Shown here: positions 25,891-35,638 of the stretch, in pieces
How the letters are laid out: every line of letters begins with the position of its first letter
Numbering within the stretch: position 1 is the stretch's first letter
Assembly (NCBI RefSeq): GCF_001633105.1
Contig: NZ_LUKZ01000009.1
Location: forward strand, 1,206,563-1,265,481
From: Acidovorax sp. GW101-3H11
GTDB lineage: Bacteria; Pseudomonadota; Gammaproteobacteria; Burkholderiales; Burkholderiaceae_C
Direction: 5' to 3'
Length of the DNA: 58,919 bases
Notes under the pieces: generated by a model
Told to the model about the DNA's origin: nothing
What the model saw: only the letters and a program-made list of their open reading frames with translations
Databases searched by the model: none
Program-made: the position numbers and the translations under genes

Positions 25891-28653
25891 TTACTGCTTG
25901 CGCAGCAGCGTCTTCAGCACGTTCTGCAAACGCCGGGCGCTGGCAGCGTCGCTGGCACTGGCCAGCACGCGGGCAGCATCCTGACCCCAGGTCTGGGCCG
26001 GGGCCGGGTCGTTGCGGCGCGTCAGCAGTTGCAGTTGCAGCATGCGCCGGGCAGCGATGTACTCTGCAGGTGTAGGGGCTTCGGCCGCCATTTCCAGGCG
26101 CAGCAACGCTTCGGAGGCATCGCCCTGGGGCGCGGCGGACAACGCCTGGGCCCAGGCTGCGCGCACGGGCGCCGTCACGCGGCCACCCAGGTCTTGAGCG
26201 CTCGGGACCTGGGATGGGTCACGCTTGTCCCACGCGGCCAGCAACTGGGTCAGGGTTTCACCATGGGCCTGGGCTGCCAGCTTTTTCAGTGCCAGCTGCG
26301 CGTGCTCCATCGCGTCGCGCTGCGCCCTGAAGGCCGCATCGCCCAGGCGGGGACCACGGTCTTCGTGAGCGGGACGCTCGCCCATGCGACCACCACGGTC
26401 ATTGCGGTCACCAAAACGGCCTTCGGTGCGCGGGCCACGGCCCGCGTCACGGTCGCCAGGACGGCCATCGCGGCGGTCGCCCGGGCGCGCACCACGGCCG
26501 GGGGCGGCTGGTGCGTCTTTTTTCATGCCGGGGCGGTCGTCGCCACGCACAGCCACCACGGGGCGGGCTGGCTTGGGGGGCGCCACAGGGGCCGCAGCAG
26601 GTGCAGCAGCTTCGCCATCGGCCGTTGCCTCGCTCGCTTCGGCATCCGCCACAGGTGCCTCACCCTCGCCGGTCGGATCTGCAGGTGCGGCTGCGCTTTG
26701 TGCTGCCTCTGCCTTCTGAGCGGAAGCAACTGCTTCGGCCGCCTGGGCCTGGCCACGCAATGCGGCTTCCAGCGCTTGCACGGCAGCACGGATCTGCTGG
26801 GCATCGCCCGTGGCATTGGCGGCTTCGAGGGCCTTGGAGGCGTCCAGCACCACGCGGTCGCGTGCGCTCAGCTCGGTGGTCGCCTTTTCCCGGTCGGCCG
26901 ACTTGCGATTGAACGCCTCGTCAATCGGCTTGCGGAAAGCATCCCACAGCTTTTGTTCGTGCTTGCGGTCCAGCGGCACGGACTGCGCCTCGGCTTGCCA
27001 GCGTTGCTGCAGCGCCTTGACCGCGTCGATGCGCAGCATGGGCGCTGCGCCCAGTGCCGTCGCTTCATCGATCATGGCGTGGCGACGGGCCAGGCTGTCT
27101 TTTTGTGCAGCCTCCAGCGGCGCAGCGGCCAGGGCAATGGCCTGCTTCCACTGCGGCTGCAGTTCGGCAAACAGTTTTTCGCCCACATGGCCACCCTCGC
27201 GCCAGCGGTCACCAAACTGGAACAGAGCGCGGTTCATGCCCTTCCAGTCGGTCGATGCGGCGTGCGCTTGCGCCCAGGCCTTGACCTCTTCGATCAGCGC
27301 CAGGCGCTGCGCCTTGTGCTCAGCCGCTTCGGTGCGGATCTTGTCCAGCCAGGCCTCGACAACCTTGTGTGCGGCGTTGCAGGCTTCGTCAAATTTCTTC
27401 CACAAGGCGTGGTTGGGGGCGCCGCCCTGGTCTGCCTGTTTCCATTGGTCACGCAGGTTGCGCAGGGTCTCCTGCATCTTGCGGCCACCCAGGGCCTGCC
27501 CTTCGGGGCGATTGAGCAATGCCTCGGCCTTGGCGACGAGGTCTTCGCGCACCTGGTCGGCGCTCCAGCGCTGCCAGCCTTCCAGCTCGCCCGCAGCCAC
27601 CAGTGCGGTGTGCACCTGCTGCTCCAGCGCGTTGTCGATGTGTTTGCCATGCACCTTGAGCACGGCCCGCAGGGCGGCTGCGGCACCAGCGCTGGCCTTG
27701 CCATGGCCTTCGGCCGTTTCCTTTTCCAGCGTTGCCAGGGCTTCGCGCACCACCTGTGCAGCCTTTTCCACCACCTCAGGGGCCACCTTGGGCTTGGGGG
27801 CACGCGCGGGTTTAGCTGCAGCCGCTGCGGCGGCCGCCTCGGTAGGCAGGCCCCGCGCGGCACGCAGCTCATCGGCCCACACAGGCACGGGGGGCAGGGG
27901 CGCTGCAACGTCTTCAGCCGCAGCGGCCGCCTGGGCCACGGCGGGCTGGAAGGCTTCCCAGACCACCAGCAACTGGGTGCGGGAGGCATCCAGCAGCGGA
28001 GGGAAACGGGCTTCCACGCTCACCCAGCTGGCGTCGCCCGTCAGCTCCTGGGCCTGCTCTTGCCAGCGCGCAACGTCGGCGCGCAGCAGTTCGAGTGCCG
28101 CATGGGCATCGCGCCAGGGCTTGGTCGAGAGCACTTCAATGCGTTGTGCGAGCAGCACGGCGGCTTCGCGCTGCACCTGCACGCGGTGCTGCAGGTCTTC
28201 GATGACCTTCACGCGGTCAGCCATCTGCACCTTGAGCAGCGACAGCGGCTCACGCGACAAGGGCGCACCGGCCTTGGCCGCATCGCGCTGCCAGGCCAGG
28301 GCGTCTGCAATATTGAGCTTGGGGGCGGCCAGCAGCGCCTGGGCCTTCTCGGCCCATTCGGCGGCGATCGCTTCTTGCCCTTTGGCGCGGCGGATTTCAT
28401 CCAGGCGCTCGCGCACGGCACGGGCGGCCCCCTTGTCACGGCCGCTCAGCTCCTTGAAGACTTCCTGCAGCTGCTCGGGCGCGGGCTGGGTGGCCAGCCA
28501 GTCGCGGATGCGGGAGGCGCGCTCGCCAGACGTGGCGGCAGAAAAAGCGCCGCCGGTCAGCGCGTCGAGCGGATGCGGCTCTTGGGTTTTGGCCGGGGCC
28601 GGATTCACTTCAGGTGCGTCGGACATTTTGCTGCGGGAAAAAAATGGAAACAT
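25891..28653 (-). CDS. Large DUF349 repeat protein with RG-rich tail region
   Basis: The 920-residue cytoplasmic protein is mostly alpha-helical and repetitive. It has several DUF349-type units, recognisable by recurring patterns such as NLRDQWKQADQGGAPNHALW KKFDEA and LWDAFRKPIDEAFNRKSADR. An Ala-rich linker (around residues 265-290) separates two halves. Residues about 704-771 form an unusual Arg/Gly/Asp-rich, low-complexity stretch (RPGDRRDGRPGDRDAGRGPR), followed by a helical C-terminus. The function of DUF349 proteins is not established. ATG 28653 (MFPFFSRSK...) is preferred; ATG 28626 is an alternative. Longer frames run through repeat DNA and are rejected. Confidence 0.85.
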   Translation of the reverse strand: MFPFFSRSKMSDAPEVNPAPAKTQEPHPLDALTGGAFSAATSGERASRIRDWLATQPAPEQLQEVFKELSGRDKGAARAVRERLDEIRRAKGQEAIAAEWAEKAQALLAAPKLNIADALAWQRDAAKAGAPLSREPLSLLKVQMADRVKVIEDLQHRVQVQREAAVLLAQRIEVLSTKPWRDAHAALELLRADVARWQEQAQELTGDASWVSVEARFPPLLDASRTQLLVVWEAFQPAVAQAAAAAEDVAAPLPPVPVWADELRAARGLPTEAAAAAAAAKPARAPKPKVAPEVVEKAAQVVREALATLEKETAEGHGKASAGAAAALRAVLKVHGKHIDNALEQQVHTALVAAGELEGWQRWSADQVREDLVAKAEALLNRPEGQALGGRKMQETLRNLRDQWKQADQGGAPNHALWKKFDEACNAAHKVVEAWLDKIRTEAAEHKAQRLALIEEVKAWAQAHAASTDWKGMNRALFQFGDRWREGGHVGEKLFAELQPQWKQAIALAAAPLEAAQKDSLARRHAMIDEATALGAAPMLRIDAVKALQQRWQAEAQSVPLDRKHEQKLWDAFRKPIDEAFNRKSADREKATTELSARDRVVLDASKALEAANATGDAQQIRAAVQALEAALRGQAQAAEAVASAQKAEAAQSAAAPADPTGEGEAPVADAEASEATADGEAAAPAAAPVAPPKPARPVVAVRGDDRPGMKKDAPAAPGRGARPGDRRDGRPGDRDAGRGPRTEGRFGDRNDRGGRMGERPAHEDRGPRLGDAAFRAQRDAMEHAQLALKKLAAQAHGETLTQLLAAWDKRDPSQVPSAQDLGGRVTAPVRAAWAQALSAAPQGDASEALLRLEMAAEAPTPAEYIAARRMLQLQLLTRRNDPAPAQTWGQDAARVLASASDAASARRLQNVLKTLLRKQ

Positions 28654-28944
28654 GGATCCAATGGATAACGAAGGCACACCCTGGCGCATTGCCAAAAGAG
28701 GACCTGCCACGGCAAGCGCACTGCATGCGTGCCGGGCAACAAAGGGGCTATTTTCACCGGGTTCTGAGCGGGCGCCTTTGCGTGCACCACACCAACCTTC
28801 AACAGGTGATCTGGCACAAGGCTTGGACGGGCAGCCGACAGGCTGCACCCCTCTATGGGAGCCACGCCCCACTGCGGGCGAACAGTCGCCCCACCAGGGA
28901 CAGCCCCCATTATCTATATATAGACGCCAATGCCCAATCGCCAA

Positions 28945-29122
28945 GGGATCCTCTGCACGAATCGAGCTGGCCAAGTGTGCGCTGCGGATCGGGATGGGCT
29001 GCAAGGCGCTGAACTGGAAAAGTTGACGCAGCAATAGCCGTAGCAATTGCGAGTATTTGCAACGCCGCAGACCGCCCGAGACCGCAGATGCACACGGCGC
29101 AGTGATTTGTGCAGAGGATCCC
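28945..29122. repeat. MITE-like element B
   Basis: The 19-bp termini GGGATCCTCTGCACGAATC (28945-28963) and GATTTGTGCAGAGGATCCC (29104-29122) are inverted repeats with one mismatch. The interior has GGGATGGGCTGCAAGGCGC, GCAATAGCCGTAGCAATTGC and TTTGCAACGCCGCAGACCGC, shared in diverged form with element A. It carries no transposase. It lies in the 1.1-kb gene-free stretch 28654-29779. The part before it (28654-28944) has only a TCTATATATAGA palindrome at 28913-28924. Confidence 0.75.
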
Positions 29123-29141
29123 AAGGGCGAAGCACAAACAA

Positions 29142-29186
29142 GAAAGCCCGACAGACAGGGCCTCATGGCCTGCCCGCCGGGCTTGA
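29142..29186 (-). terminator. Orphan intrinsic-terminator-like hairpin
   Basis: On the minus strand the arms AAGCCCG and CGGGCTT, with an inner AGGCC/GGCCT stem, are followed by TTCTTGTTTG. This looks like an intrinsic terminator for a minus-strand transcript coming from 29190-29500, where no protein gene is visible. It may end a small RNA, or be a leftover. Confidence 0.4.
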
Positions 29187-29559
29187 CGGCTGACACAACG
29201 GTCTTTGCCATCGGTCGCGATGCGGAGATGAAGGTCCGCATGGCGAGGAGGCAAGGGATTGCCTCCAGGGGTTGCCTTGGAAGCGGCATCTGCTGCACCT
29301 TGGCACTGAATGCCCTCGGAGGGAGATTTCGCTTCGTCTGGCGATGCCTGAAATCTACAGGCGCCTCCACCTTACCAAAGTCGCCCGCCGGGCTCAAATC
29401 GGATTCTCAATGACGGCCGGACGGCCGATTGAATTTGACACGAGAGCGTCACAACGACCACCCGCACCAGACGACTTCGAGCCCCTCAAAGAGCCCAAAA
29501 ACTGTGATTTTTTACATATTTTTCATAACTCAATCATCTAACAATGCAGATTGTTAGTA

Positions 29560-29589
29560 TTGACTATGCATTTAGAGAGCTTCTAGAAT
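29560..29589 (+). promoter_or_regulatory. Sigma-70 type promoter
   Basis: TTGACT (29560-29565) and TAGAAT (29584-29589) are separated by 18 bases, in an AT-rich stretch that stands out from the GC-rich background. Transcription would begin near 29596, leaving a ~185-base leader before the lytic transglycosylase gene at 29780. Confidence 0.6.
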
Positions 29590-29779
29590 CCGCCAGCCCC
29601 AAAAACGGGCTAGTAAAAACCCCAACCCGCTGCCGAACCCGGCTAAGTCAAACCAGGCAACAAGCACTCCACAGACGTGCAGCCCGGACTTGATGGCGTA
29701 CCAATCCAGGCGACTTGCCGGGAAGGTGCAGTCCCAGCGACTGCTCCGAGCTCCCGCTGTGCCTCAGAAAGGAAGAGCT

Positions 29780-30619
29780 ATGACAGCGTCAGGAAAAATA
29801 GTCTCCGGCGTGCGAACCTTCGCGGCCGATGTGACCGAAGGTTTTCTTGAAATCACCCACAACAGCTTTGCCCTCATCGGCTTGGCCGTTGCCTTCATCA
29901 TCATTGCCCTCACGGCACGGCCCGACCTGCGCCAGGCAGGCGAAGAGCGCCTCATGGGCTGGCTGCAGGCGCGCCAGGTGGAAATGCTGGGCATGCCCAT
30001 CGAGCCCGAAGCCAGCGAGCGCGCCACGGCCGCCAACCCGAAGGACCTACCCAAGGAGCAGGCCGCAGTGGCTTTCTGGCTCAGCAAGAAGTACCGCGTG
30101 GCGCCCGAGCCGCTCAGCGTGCTGGTGGCCGAGGCCTACGAGATTGGCACCCGTGCCAAGATCGACCCCACGCTGATCCTGGCCATCATGGCCATCGAAT
30201 CGAGCTTCAACCCGTTTGCCGAGAGCGCCGTGGGCGCCCAGGGCCTCATGCAGGTCATGACCCGCGTGCACACCGACAAGTACCAGAGCTTCGGCGGCCA
30301 CTTTGCGGCCTTCGACCCGGTGAGCAACCTGCGCGTGGGCGTCAAGGTGCTGCAGGAATGTATTGCACGTGCTGGCTCTGTCGAGGGTGGCCTGCGCTAC
30401 TACGTGGGCGCGGCCAACATGGCCGACGATGGCGGCTATGCGGCCAAGGTGATGGCGGAGCATTTCCGCCTGCGCCAGGTCGCCAACGGCCGGGCCATGC
30501 CGTTCAACCCGCCCCCATCGCTGTCTACCCAGGCGCCTGCCCAGAGCATTCCGGCTGCCGCCCCTGCGGCAGCGCCCACCGCCAACGCCGACAAGGTGGC
30601 CCTGCTGTCGGGTCTTTGA
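29780..30619 (+). CDS. Membrane-anchored lytic transglycosylase (SLT domain)
   Basis: The 279-residue protein has an N-terminal membrane anchor (about 27-46, FALIGLAVAFIIIAL). A transglycosylase SLT domain (about 110-245) follows, with the catalytic glutamate in ILAIMAIESSFNPFAES, the AVGAQGLMQVM motif, and GLRYYVGAANM near its end. The C-terminus is a Pro/Ala-rich, disordered stretch. It should cleave peptidoglycan glycan strands in the periplasm. The ATG at 29780 is preceded by AAAGGAAGAGCT. A strong promoter lies 190 bases upstream. Confidence 0.92.
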   Translation: MTASGKIVSGVRTFAADVTEGFLEITHNSFALIGLAVAFIIIALTARPDLRQAGEERLMGWLQARQVEMLGMPIEPEASERATAANPKDLPKEQAAVAFWLSKKYRVAPEPLSVLVAEAYEIGTRAKIDPTLILAIMAIESSFNPFAESAVGAQGLMQVMTRVHTDKYQSFGGHFAAFDPVSNLRVGVKVLQECIARAGSVEGGLRYYVGAANMADDGGYAAKVMAEHFRLRQVANGRAMPFNPPPSLSTQAPAQSIPAAAPAAAPTANADKVALLSGL

Positions 30620-30689
30620 ATCCCACGGCCCACCGGAGATTTGTGCGATGCACCTGGTAGGTGCACGCCACCGTGTCGGCTACACTAGC

Positions 30690-30835
30690 GAAGTACGCGA
30701 CTGGCGATAGGCGCAGCACCCTCTCAGGGTTCTGCCGCTGACGTGGAAACCGGCAAGGGCCCGCCCCTTGTGAACCACTGGGAAGCGTGCCGCACGGGGC
30801 CACCTGCTGCGTTCAGCCGTTCGCCTGGGCAGCCC
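30690..30835 (+). promoter_or_regulatory. ZTP (pfl-type) riboswitch upstream of glyA
   Basis: The two conserved halves of the pfl/ZTP motif are present: CGCGACTGGCGATAGG near 30695-30711 and GCCGTTCGCCTGGGCAGC at 30816-30833. They are separated by a long, GC-rich variable linker. The pair sits directly in front of glyA, one of the standard targets of ZTP riboswitches in proteobacteria. ZTP/ZMP accumulates when 10-formyl-tetrahydrofolate is short, so binding should raise glyA expression. A TACACT -10-like box lies just upstream at 30681-30686. Confidence 0.82.
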
Positions 30836-30873
30836 TTGTTTCAAGGGACACAAGTTCTTAGGACTGCCAAACC

Positions 30874-32118
<1,245 letters not shown>

Positions 32119-32139
32119 GCAAGCCGGTCCTGAGCGCCC

Positions 32140-32589
32140 ATGAAGTGCCCCTTCTGCAGCCACCTCGAAACGCAAGTCGTTGAAACGCGGGTGTCTGAGG
32201 ATGGGGTCTTCATCCGCCGCCGCCGCCAGTGCGGCGCGTGCGACAAGCGCTTCACCACGTACGAACGGCCGGAAGTGAACTTCCCGGCCATCGTCAAAAA
32301 AGACGGTCGGCGCATTGAATACGACCGCAGCAAGCTGCTCGGCTCGTTCAGCCTGGCACTGCGCAAGCGCCCGGTGAGCACGGAGCAGATCGACAGCGCC
32401 ATCGAGCGCATCGAAGAAAAGCTGCTCAACCTGGGCCAGCGCGAAGTGCTGTCCGGCCGCATTGGCGAACTTGTGATGCGCGAACTCAAGAAGCTCGACA
32501 AGGTGGCCTACATCCGCTTTGCGAGCGTCTACCGAAGCTTCGAAGACATCGACGACTTCCGCGCCATGGTCGATGAAGTGCGCAAGTAA
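32140..32589 (+). CDS. nrdR: Ribonucleotide reductase repressor NrdR
   Basis: The 149-residue protein has the N-terminal zinc ribbon (Cys3, Cys6, Cys31, Cys34: MKCPFC ... [10 protein letters not shown]). An ATP-cone domain starts at [19 protein letters not shown]. With (d)ATP bound it represses ribonucleotide reductase genes at NrdR boxes. Co-transcription with glyA links nucleotide and one-carbon supply. The ATG at 32140 gives the exact usual length. Confidence 0.97.
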   Translation: MKCPFCSHLETQVVETRVSEDGVFIRRRRQCGACDKRFTTYERPEVNFPAIVKKDGRRIEYDRSKLLGSFSLALRKRPVSTEQIDSAIERIEEKLLNLGQREVLSGRIGELVMRELKKLDKVAYIRFASVYRSFEDIDDFRAMVDEVRK

Positions 32590-32649
32590 ATAGGTCACCG
32601 CCAAGACAGGCGACGGGGCCACCTCCACCCGGCCCACCGGGCATGGACT

Positions 32650-32717
32650 TCAAGCCTTTTTGGCACCTACCGCGCACCCACCATGCCTCGAAAGCTATCA
32701 ATAGAATAGCAATCAAA
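32650..32717 (-). repeat. Dispersed ~60-bp repeat, copy 7
   Basis: In reverse orientation it contains CAAGCCTTTTTGGCACCTAC, CGCGCACCCACCATGCC and AGCTATCAATAGAATAGCAA. It shares the 268-base nrdR-DMT gap with copy 8, which lies about 70 bases further on in the opposite orientation. Confidence 0.65.
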
Positions 32718-32785
32718 CCTCACCACGGCTTCCCGACAGATGCAACCAGCAGCGCTGTCACCAAGGCTACAAGGCGCAATGCTCC

Positions 32786-32848
32786 TGAAACAATAGCTTA
32801 AAGGGCTTACTGGACGCGCGCAAACGGCCTTTTTAGCTTGAAATTTTT
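32786..32848 (+). repeat. Dispersed ~60-bp repeat, copy 8
   Basis: It contains ACAATAGCTTAAAGGGCTTA, CTGGACGCGCGCAAACGGCC and TTTTTAGCTTGAAATTTTT. Copies 7 and 8 together form a large inverted arrangement that could fold as one structure. No other feature is seen in this gap. Confidence 0.7.
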
Positions 32849-32896
32849 CACCCACCCATGCGGCAGGCCCCGCGCCCGTGCCCGACAATCGCTGCG

Positions 32897-33787
32897 GTGA
32901 AAACCCGCCACTTTTTGCAGCTGGTGCTGCTGTCTGCCCTGTGGGGCGCCTCGTTCCTCTTCATCCGCATTGCCAGCCCCGTGCTGGGCCCCAACGTGAT
33001 GGCGGCCCTGCGCATCGGGCTGGCCACGCTCACGCTGATCGGCATCATGCGCGTCGCCAACGAGTCCTGGCCCTGGCGCCACTGGCGCGAGCTGTTCGGG
33101 CTGGGCACGCTCACCGTCGCCCTGCCCTTTTTGCTCTATGCCTGGGCGGCCTTGCACTTGCCCGCGGGCTACAGCTCGCTGCTCAACACCATGGCCGTGC
33201 CGTTTGGCGTGATTGCCGCCGCCTGGATGAAGGAAGACACGCTGAGCATGCGCAAGTGGCTGGGCTGCCTCTGCGGCTTTGCGGGCGTGGCGCTCATCGT
33301 GCAGCTGGGCCCCGTACAGCCCACACCCGCCCTGCTGCTGGCGGCGGCGGCCTGCGTGACGGCATCGGCCTGCTATGGCATCTCGACTACCTGGATGAAA
33401 CGCGCCACCCAGCGCATGTCCCCGCTGTCGATTGCGGCAGGCATCCATGCCGCCGCCCTGGTGCTGCTGCTGCCAGGAGCGGCCTGGAGCCTTCCCGAGG
33501 CGCGCTTCACACCGGGCGCGCTGGCGGCCGTGGCGGTGATGGGCATCGTGACATCGGGCCTGGCGTATTGGCTCAACCTGCGGGTGCTCAAGCATGTCTC
33601 GCCCGTGGCGGCCATGAGTTCGGCCTTCATGATCCCGCTGTTTGGCGTGGCCTGGGGCCATGTCTTTCTGGGCGAGGCCCTGGGGCCGGGCATGCTCTGG
33701 GGCGGCGCGCTGGTGCTGGTCGCGACCGGGCTGGTCACCGGCTTCAACCCGCTGCAGTGGCTGGGTGCGCTGCGCCGCCGCAGCTGA
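32897..33787 (+). CDS. EamA/DMT-family transporter
   Basis: The ~296-residue protein has about ten membrane helices in two EamA repeats. The first opens QLVLLSALWGASFLFIRIA. The second has LGPVQPTPALLLAAAACVT and MGIVTSGLAYWLNLRVLKH. DMT exporters move amino acids, metabolites or drugs out of the cell; the substrate is not predictable. The GTG at 32897 places the protein start right before the first helix and is preferred; ATG 32858 adds a Pro/Arg-rich leader. Confidence 0.9.
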   Translation: MKTRHFLQLVLLSALWGASFLFIRIASPVLGPNVMAALRIGLATLTLIGIMRVANESWPWRHWRELFGLGTLTVALPFLLYAWAALHLPAGYSSLLNTMAVPFGVIAAAWMKEDTLSMRKWLGCLCGFAGVALIVQLGPVQPTPALLLAAAACVTASACYGISTTWMKRATQRMSPLSIAAGIHAAALVLLLPGAAWSLPEARFTPGALAAVAVMGIVTSGLAYWLNLRVLKHVSPVAAMSSAFMIPLFGVAWGHVFLGEALGPGMLWGGALVLVATGLVTGFNPLQWLGALRRRS

Positions 33788-33817
33788 CCCACACCCAGGC
33801 CGCAGCGCGGCCCCGCC

Positions 33818-35602
33818 TCAGCGGCCCACGCGCGTGATGCGGTCCGTGGCGGGCAGCGCCACCGGGCTTTGCTGACGGAAGTAGGCCTCCAGCGCATCCA
33901 GGTCCAGCGCGCCCACCTGCCGGTCCCGGCCTTGCGTCAGCACCGTGAAGTTGTCCCCGCCGCTGTCCAGAAAACTGCTCATGACCACGCGCACCGGTTG
34001 CACGTCGGCCAATGGCGCACCGTTCAGCACCATCTGGCTGATGCGCGCCCCGGCGGGCTGGCCCAGGTCGTAGCGGTAGCTGAAGCCGCTGGACACCGAC
34101 AGCACCCGGGGCCGCTGCACCGTGTTGCCGCCGCTGGCGAACTGCTGCTCCAGCACCGCACGGATCTGCGCACCGGTGAAGGTCTTCACTACCAGCTGGT
34201 TGCCGAAGGGCTGCACCGCGTACAGCTGGCCATACCGCACCAGCCCTTGGTCATCCGGCACCAGGTCGGCACGCAGGCCGCCGGGGTTCATGAACGACAG
34301 CCGCGCGCCCCCCTCTTCGGGCGAACGCGTGGCCAGCAGCTGGGCATCGGCCACCAAGTTGCCCAAAACGCTCTCCAGCGCCGTGTTGGGCTGGCGCCGC
34401 ATGGGGCCCTTGGCCTGCCCCACCGGCCGCTGGGCCAGTGGAATGGCGGCGGCGCGGTAGGTGTCGATGATCTTCTGCACCCCCGGGTCTGCCGGGAAGG
34501 CAGGCACGGCGGTGGTGACGGGCACCAGCCCCTGGGCACCGGTAAAGGCCTCGCCCTGCACCACCACATTGCGCGCTGTTTTGCGCACCACGCGGCGGGT
34601 GTGCGTGTCCACGCGCAGCTGAATGTCGGTGAGCAGCGTGCCGTACTGGCCTGCACTGGTCAGCAAAAAGGGCTTGGCGGGGTTCACGCGGCTGTAGTCG
34701 CACACATAGGCCTGGTGCGTGTGGCCCGAGACCACCACATCCACGGCCGGGTCCAGGCGCTCCAGGATGGGCACGATGTCGCCCGACAGGCCTGCGCAGC
34801 TGGTCTCCTGCACGCCCGCCGTGGTGCCGCCACCTTCGTGGATGGCCACCACGATCACATCGGCGCCCTGGGCCTTGAGCTGCGGAATCAGCGCATTGGC
34901 CGTGGCCGCTTCGTCCTCAAACCGCAGCCCGGCCACGCCCGACGGGCTGACCATGGTGGGCGTGGCCTGCAGCGTGAGGCCGATGAACCCCATGGTGACG
35001 GTGACGCCGCCTTCGGTAAACCGCTTGAGCCCCGTGGCGGGCAGCAGGGTGCGCCCGTCTTCGCGCACTGTGTTGGCCGCCAGCAGGCCAAATCGGGCGC
35101 CCTCGAACGGCTTGCTGATGCGGCAGGGCTCGCGCGAGGTGAACTTTTCGCAGCCCCCGTGCTGCAGCCGCAGCAGTTCGCGCCAGCCCCGGTCAAACTC
35201 GTGGTTGCCGACCGCGTTGAAGTCGATCTGCATGCGGTTGACCGCCTCGATGGTGGGCTCGTCCAGGAACAGCGACGACACCAGCGGCGATGCGCCCACC
35301 ATGTCCCCCGCCGACACCACCGCATGGTGCGGCGACTGGGCCTTGAGGGCCGCCATGGCGCTGGCAAAGTAGGCCATGCCCCCCGCAGGTGCCAGCACCG
35401 GGCCTGTGGGCCCCTGCACCCGGTGCGCCATGTGGGGCGGCTCCAGGTTGCCATGCAGGTCGTTGAAGCCGATGAGGGTGATGTCGATGTGGGGCGGCGC
35501 GCTGCCCGCCACGGGGGCCGTCGTGCTGCTGCAGCCCGCCAGCGACAGCGCCCCGGTGGCGAGCGCCAAGCTGCCAACGGCCTTGAACAAGCGGTTGCTC
35601 AT
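33818..35602 (-). CDS. 5'-nucleotidase/UshA-like metallophosphatase lipoprotein
   Basis: The 594-residue precursor has a lipoprotein signal peptide (lipobox LAGC, Cys at about 23). The metallophosphatase domain carries the motifs GFNDLHGNLE, VSAGDMVGASP, GNHEFDRG and VVSGHTHQAY. The 5'-nucleotidase C-terminal domain has RLSFMNPGGLRADL and GNLVADAQL. It probably hydrolyses nucleotides or related phosphate esters at the outer membrane or in the periplasm. It is followed by no gene in its operon, and precedes the aroC region on the same strand (aroC is upstream, gap 36 bases). Confidence 0.9.
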   Translation of the reverse strand: MSNRLFKAVGSLALATGALSLAGCSSTTAPVAGSAPPHIDITLIGFNDLHGNLEPPHMAHRVQGPTGPVLAPAGGMAYFASAMAALKAQSPHHAVVSAGDMVGASPLVSSLFLDEPTIEAVNRMQIDFNAVGNHEFDRGWRELLRLQHGGCEKFTSREPCRISKPFEGARFGLLAANTVREDGRTLLPATGLKRFTEGGVTVTMGFIGLTLQATPTMVSPSGVAGLRFEDEAATANALIPQLKAQGADVIVVAIHEGGGTTAGVQETSCAGLSGDIVPILERLDPAVDVVVSGHTHQAYVCDYSRVNPAKPFLLTSAGQYGTLLTDIQLRVDTHTRRVVRKTARNVVVQGEAFTGAQGLVPVTTAVPAFPADPGVQKIIDTYRAAAIPLAQRPVGQAKGPMRRQPNTALESVLGNLVADAQLLATRSPEEGGARLSFMNPGGLRADLVPDDQGLVRYGQLYAVQPFGNQLVVKTFTGAQIRAVLEQQFASGGNTVQRPRVLSVSSGFSYRYDLGQPAGARISQMVLNGAPLADVQPVRVVMSSFLDSGGDNFTVLTQGRDRQVGALDLDALEAYFRQQSPVALPATDRITRVGR

Positions 35603-35638
35603 AGGGTGTGGCCGCCTCCGGGGCGGCAATACAGGGGA

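Noticed and set aside
25849..28668. 939-codon open frame on the plus strand
   Set aside because: It is entirely antisense to the DUF349 gene. High GC content with strong codon bias in the real gene keeps the opposite frame free of stops. Its translation is low-complexity and matches no family.
28910..29254. Small minus-strand frame with RSAALQILAIATAIA
   Set aside because: A very similar peptide arises from element A at 10839-11222. It is produced by the shared repeat core, not by a gene.
28654..29397. 5' extension of the DUF349 reading frame
   Set aside because: It passes through the MITE-like element and the orphan terminator hairpin. The residues do not resemble the family.
29140..29440. 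6S RNA or other known structured RNA
   Set aside because: I looked for the 6S central bubble and closing stem and for tmRNA, RNase P and SRP features, and found none. Only a generic terminator hairpin is supported.
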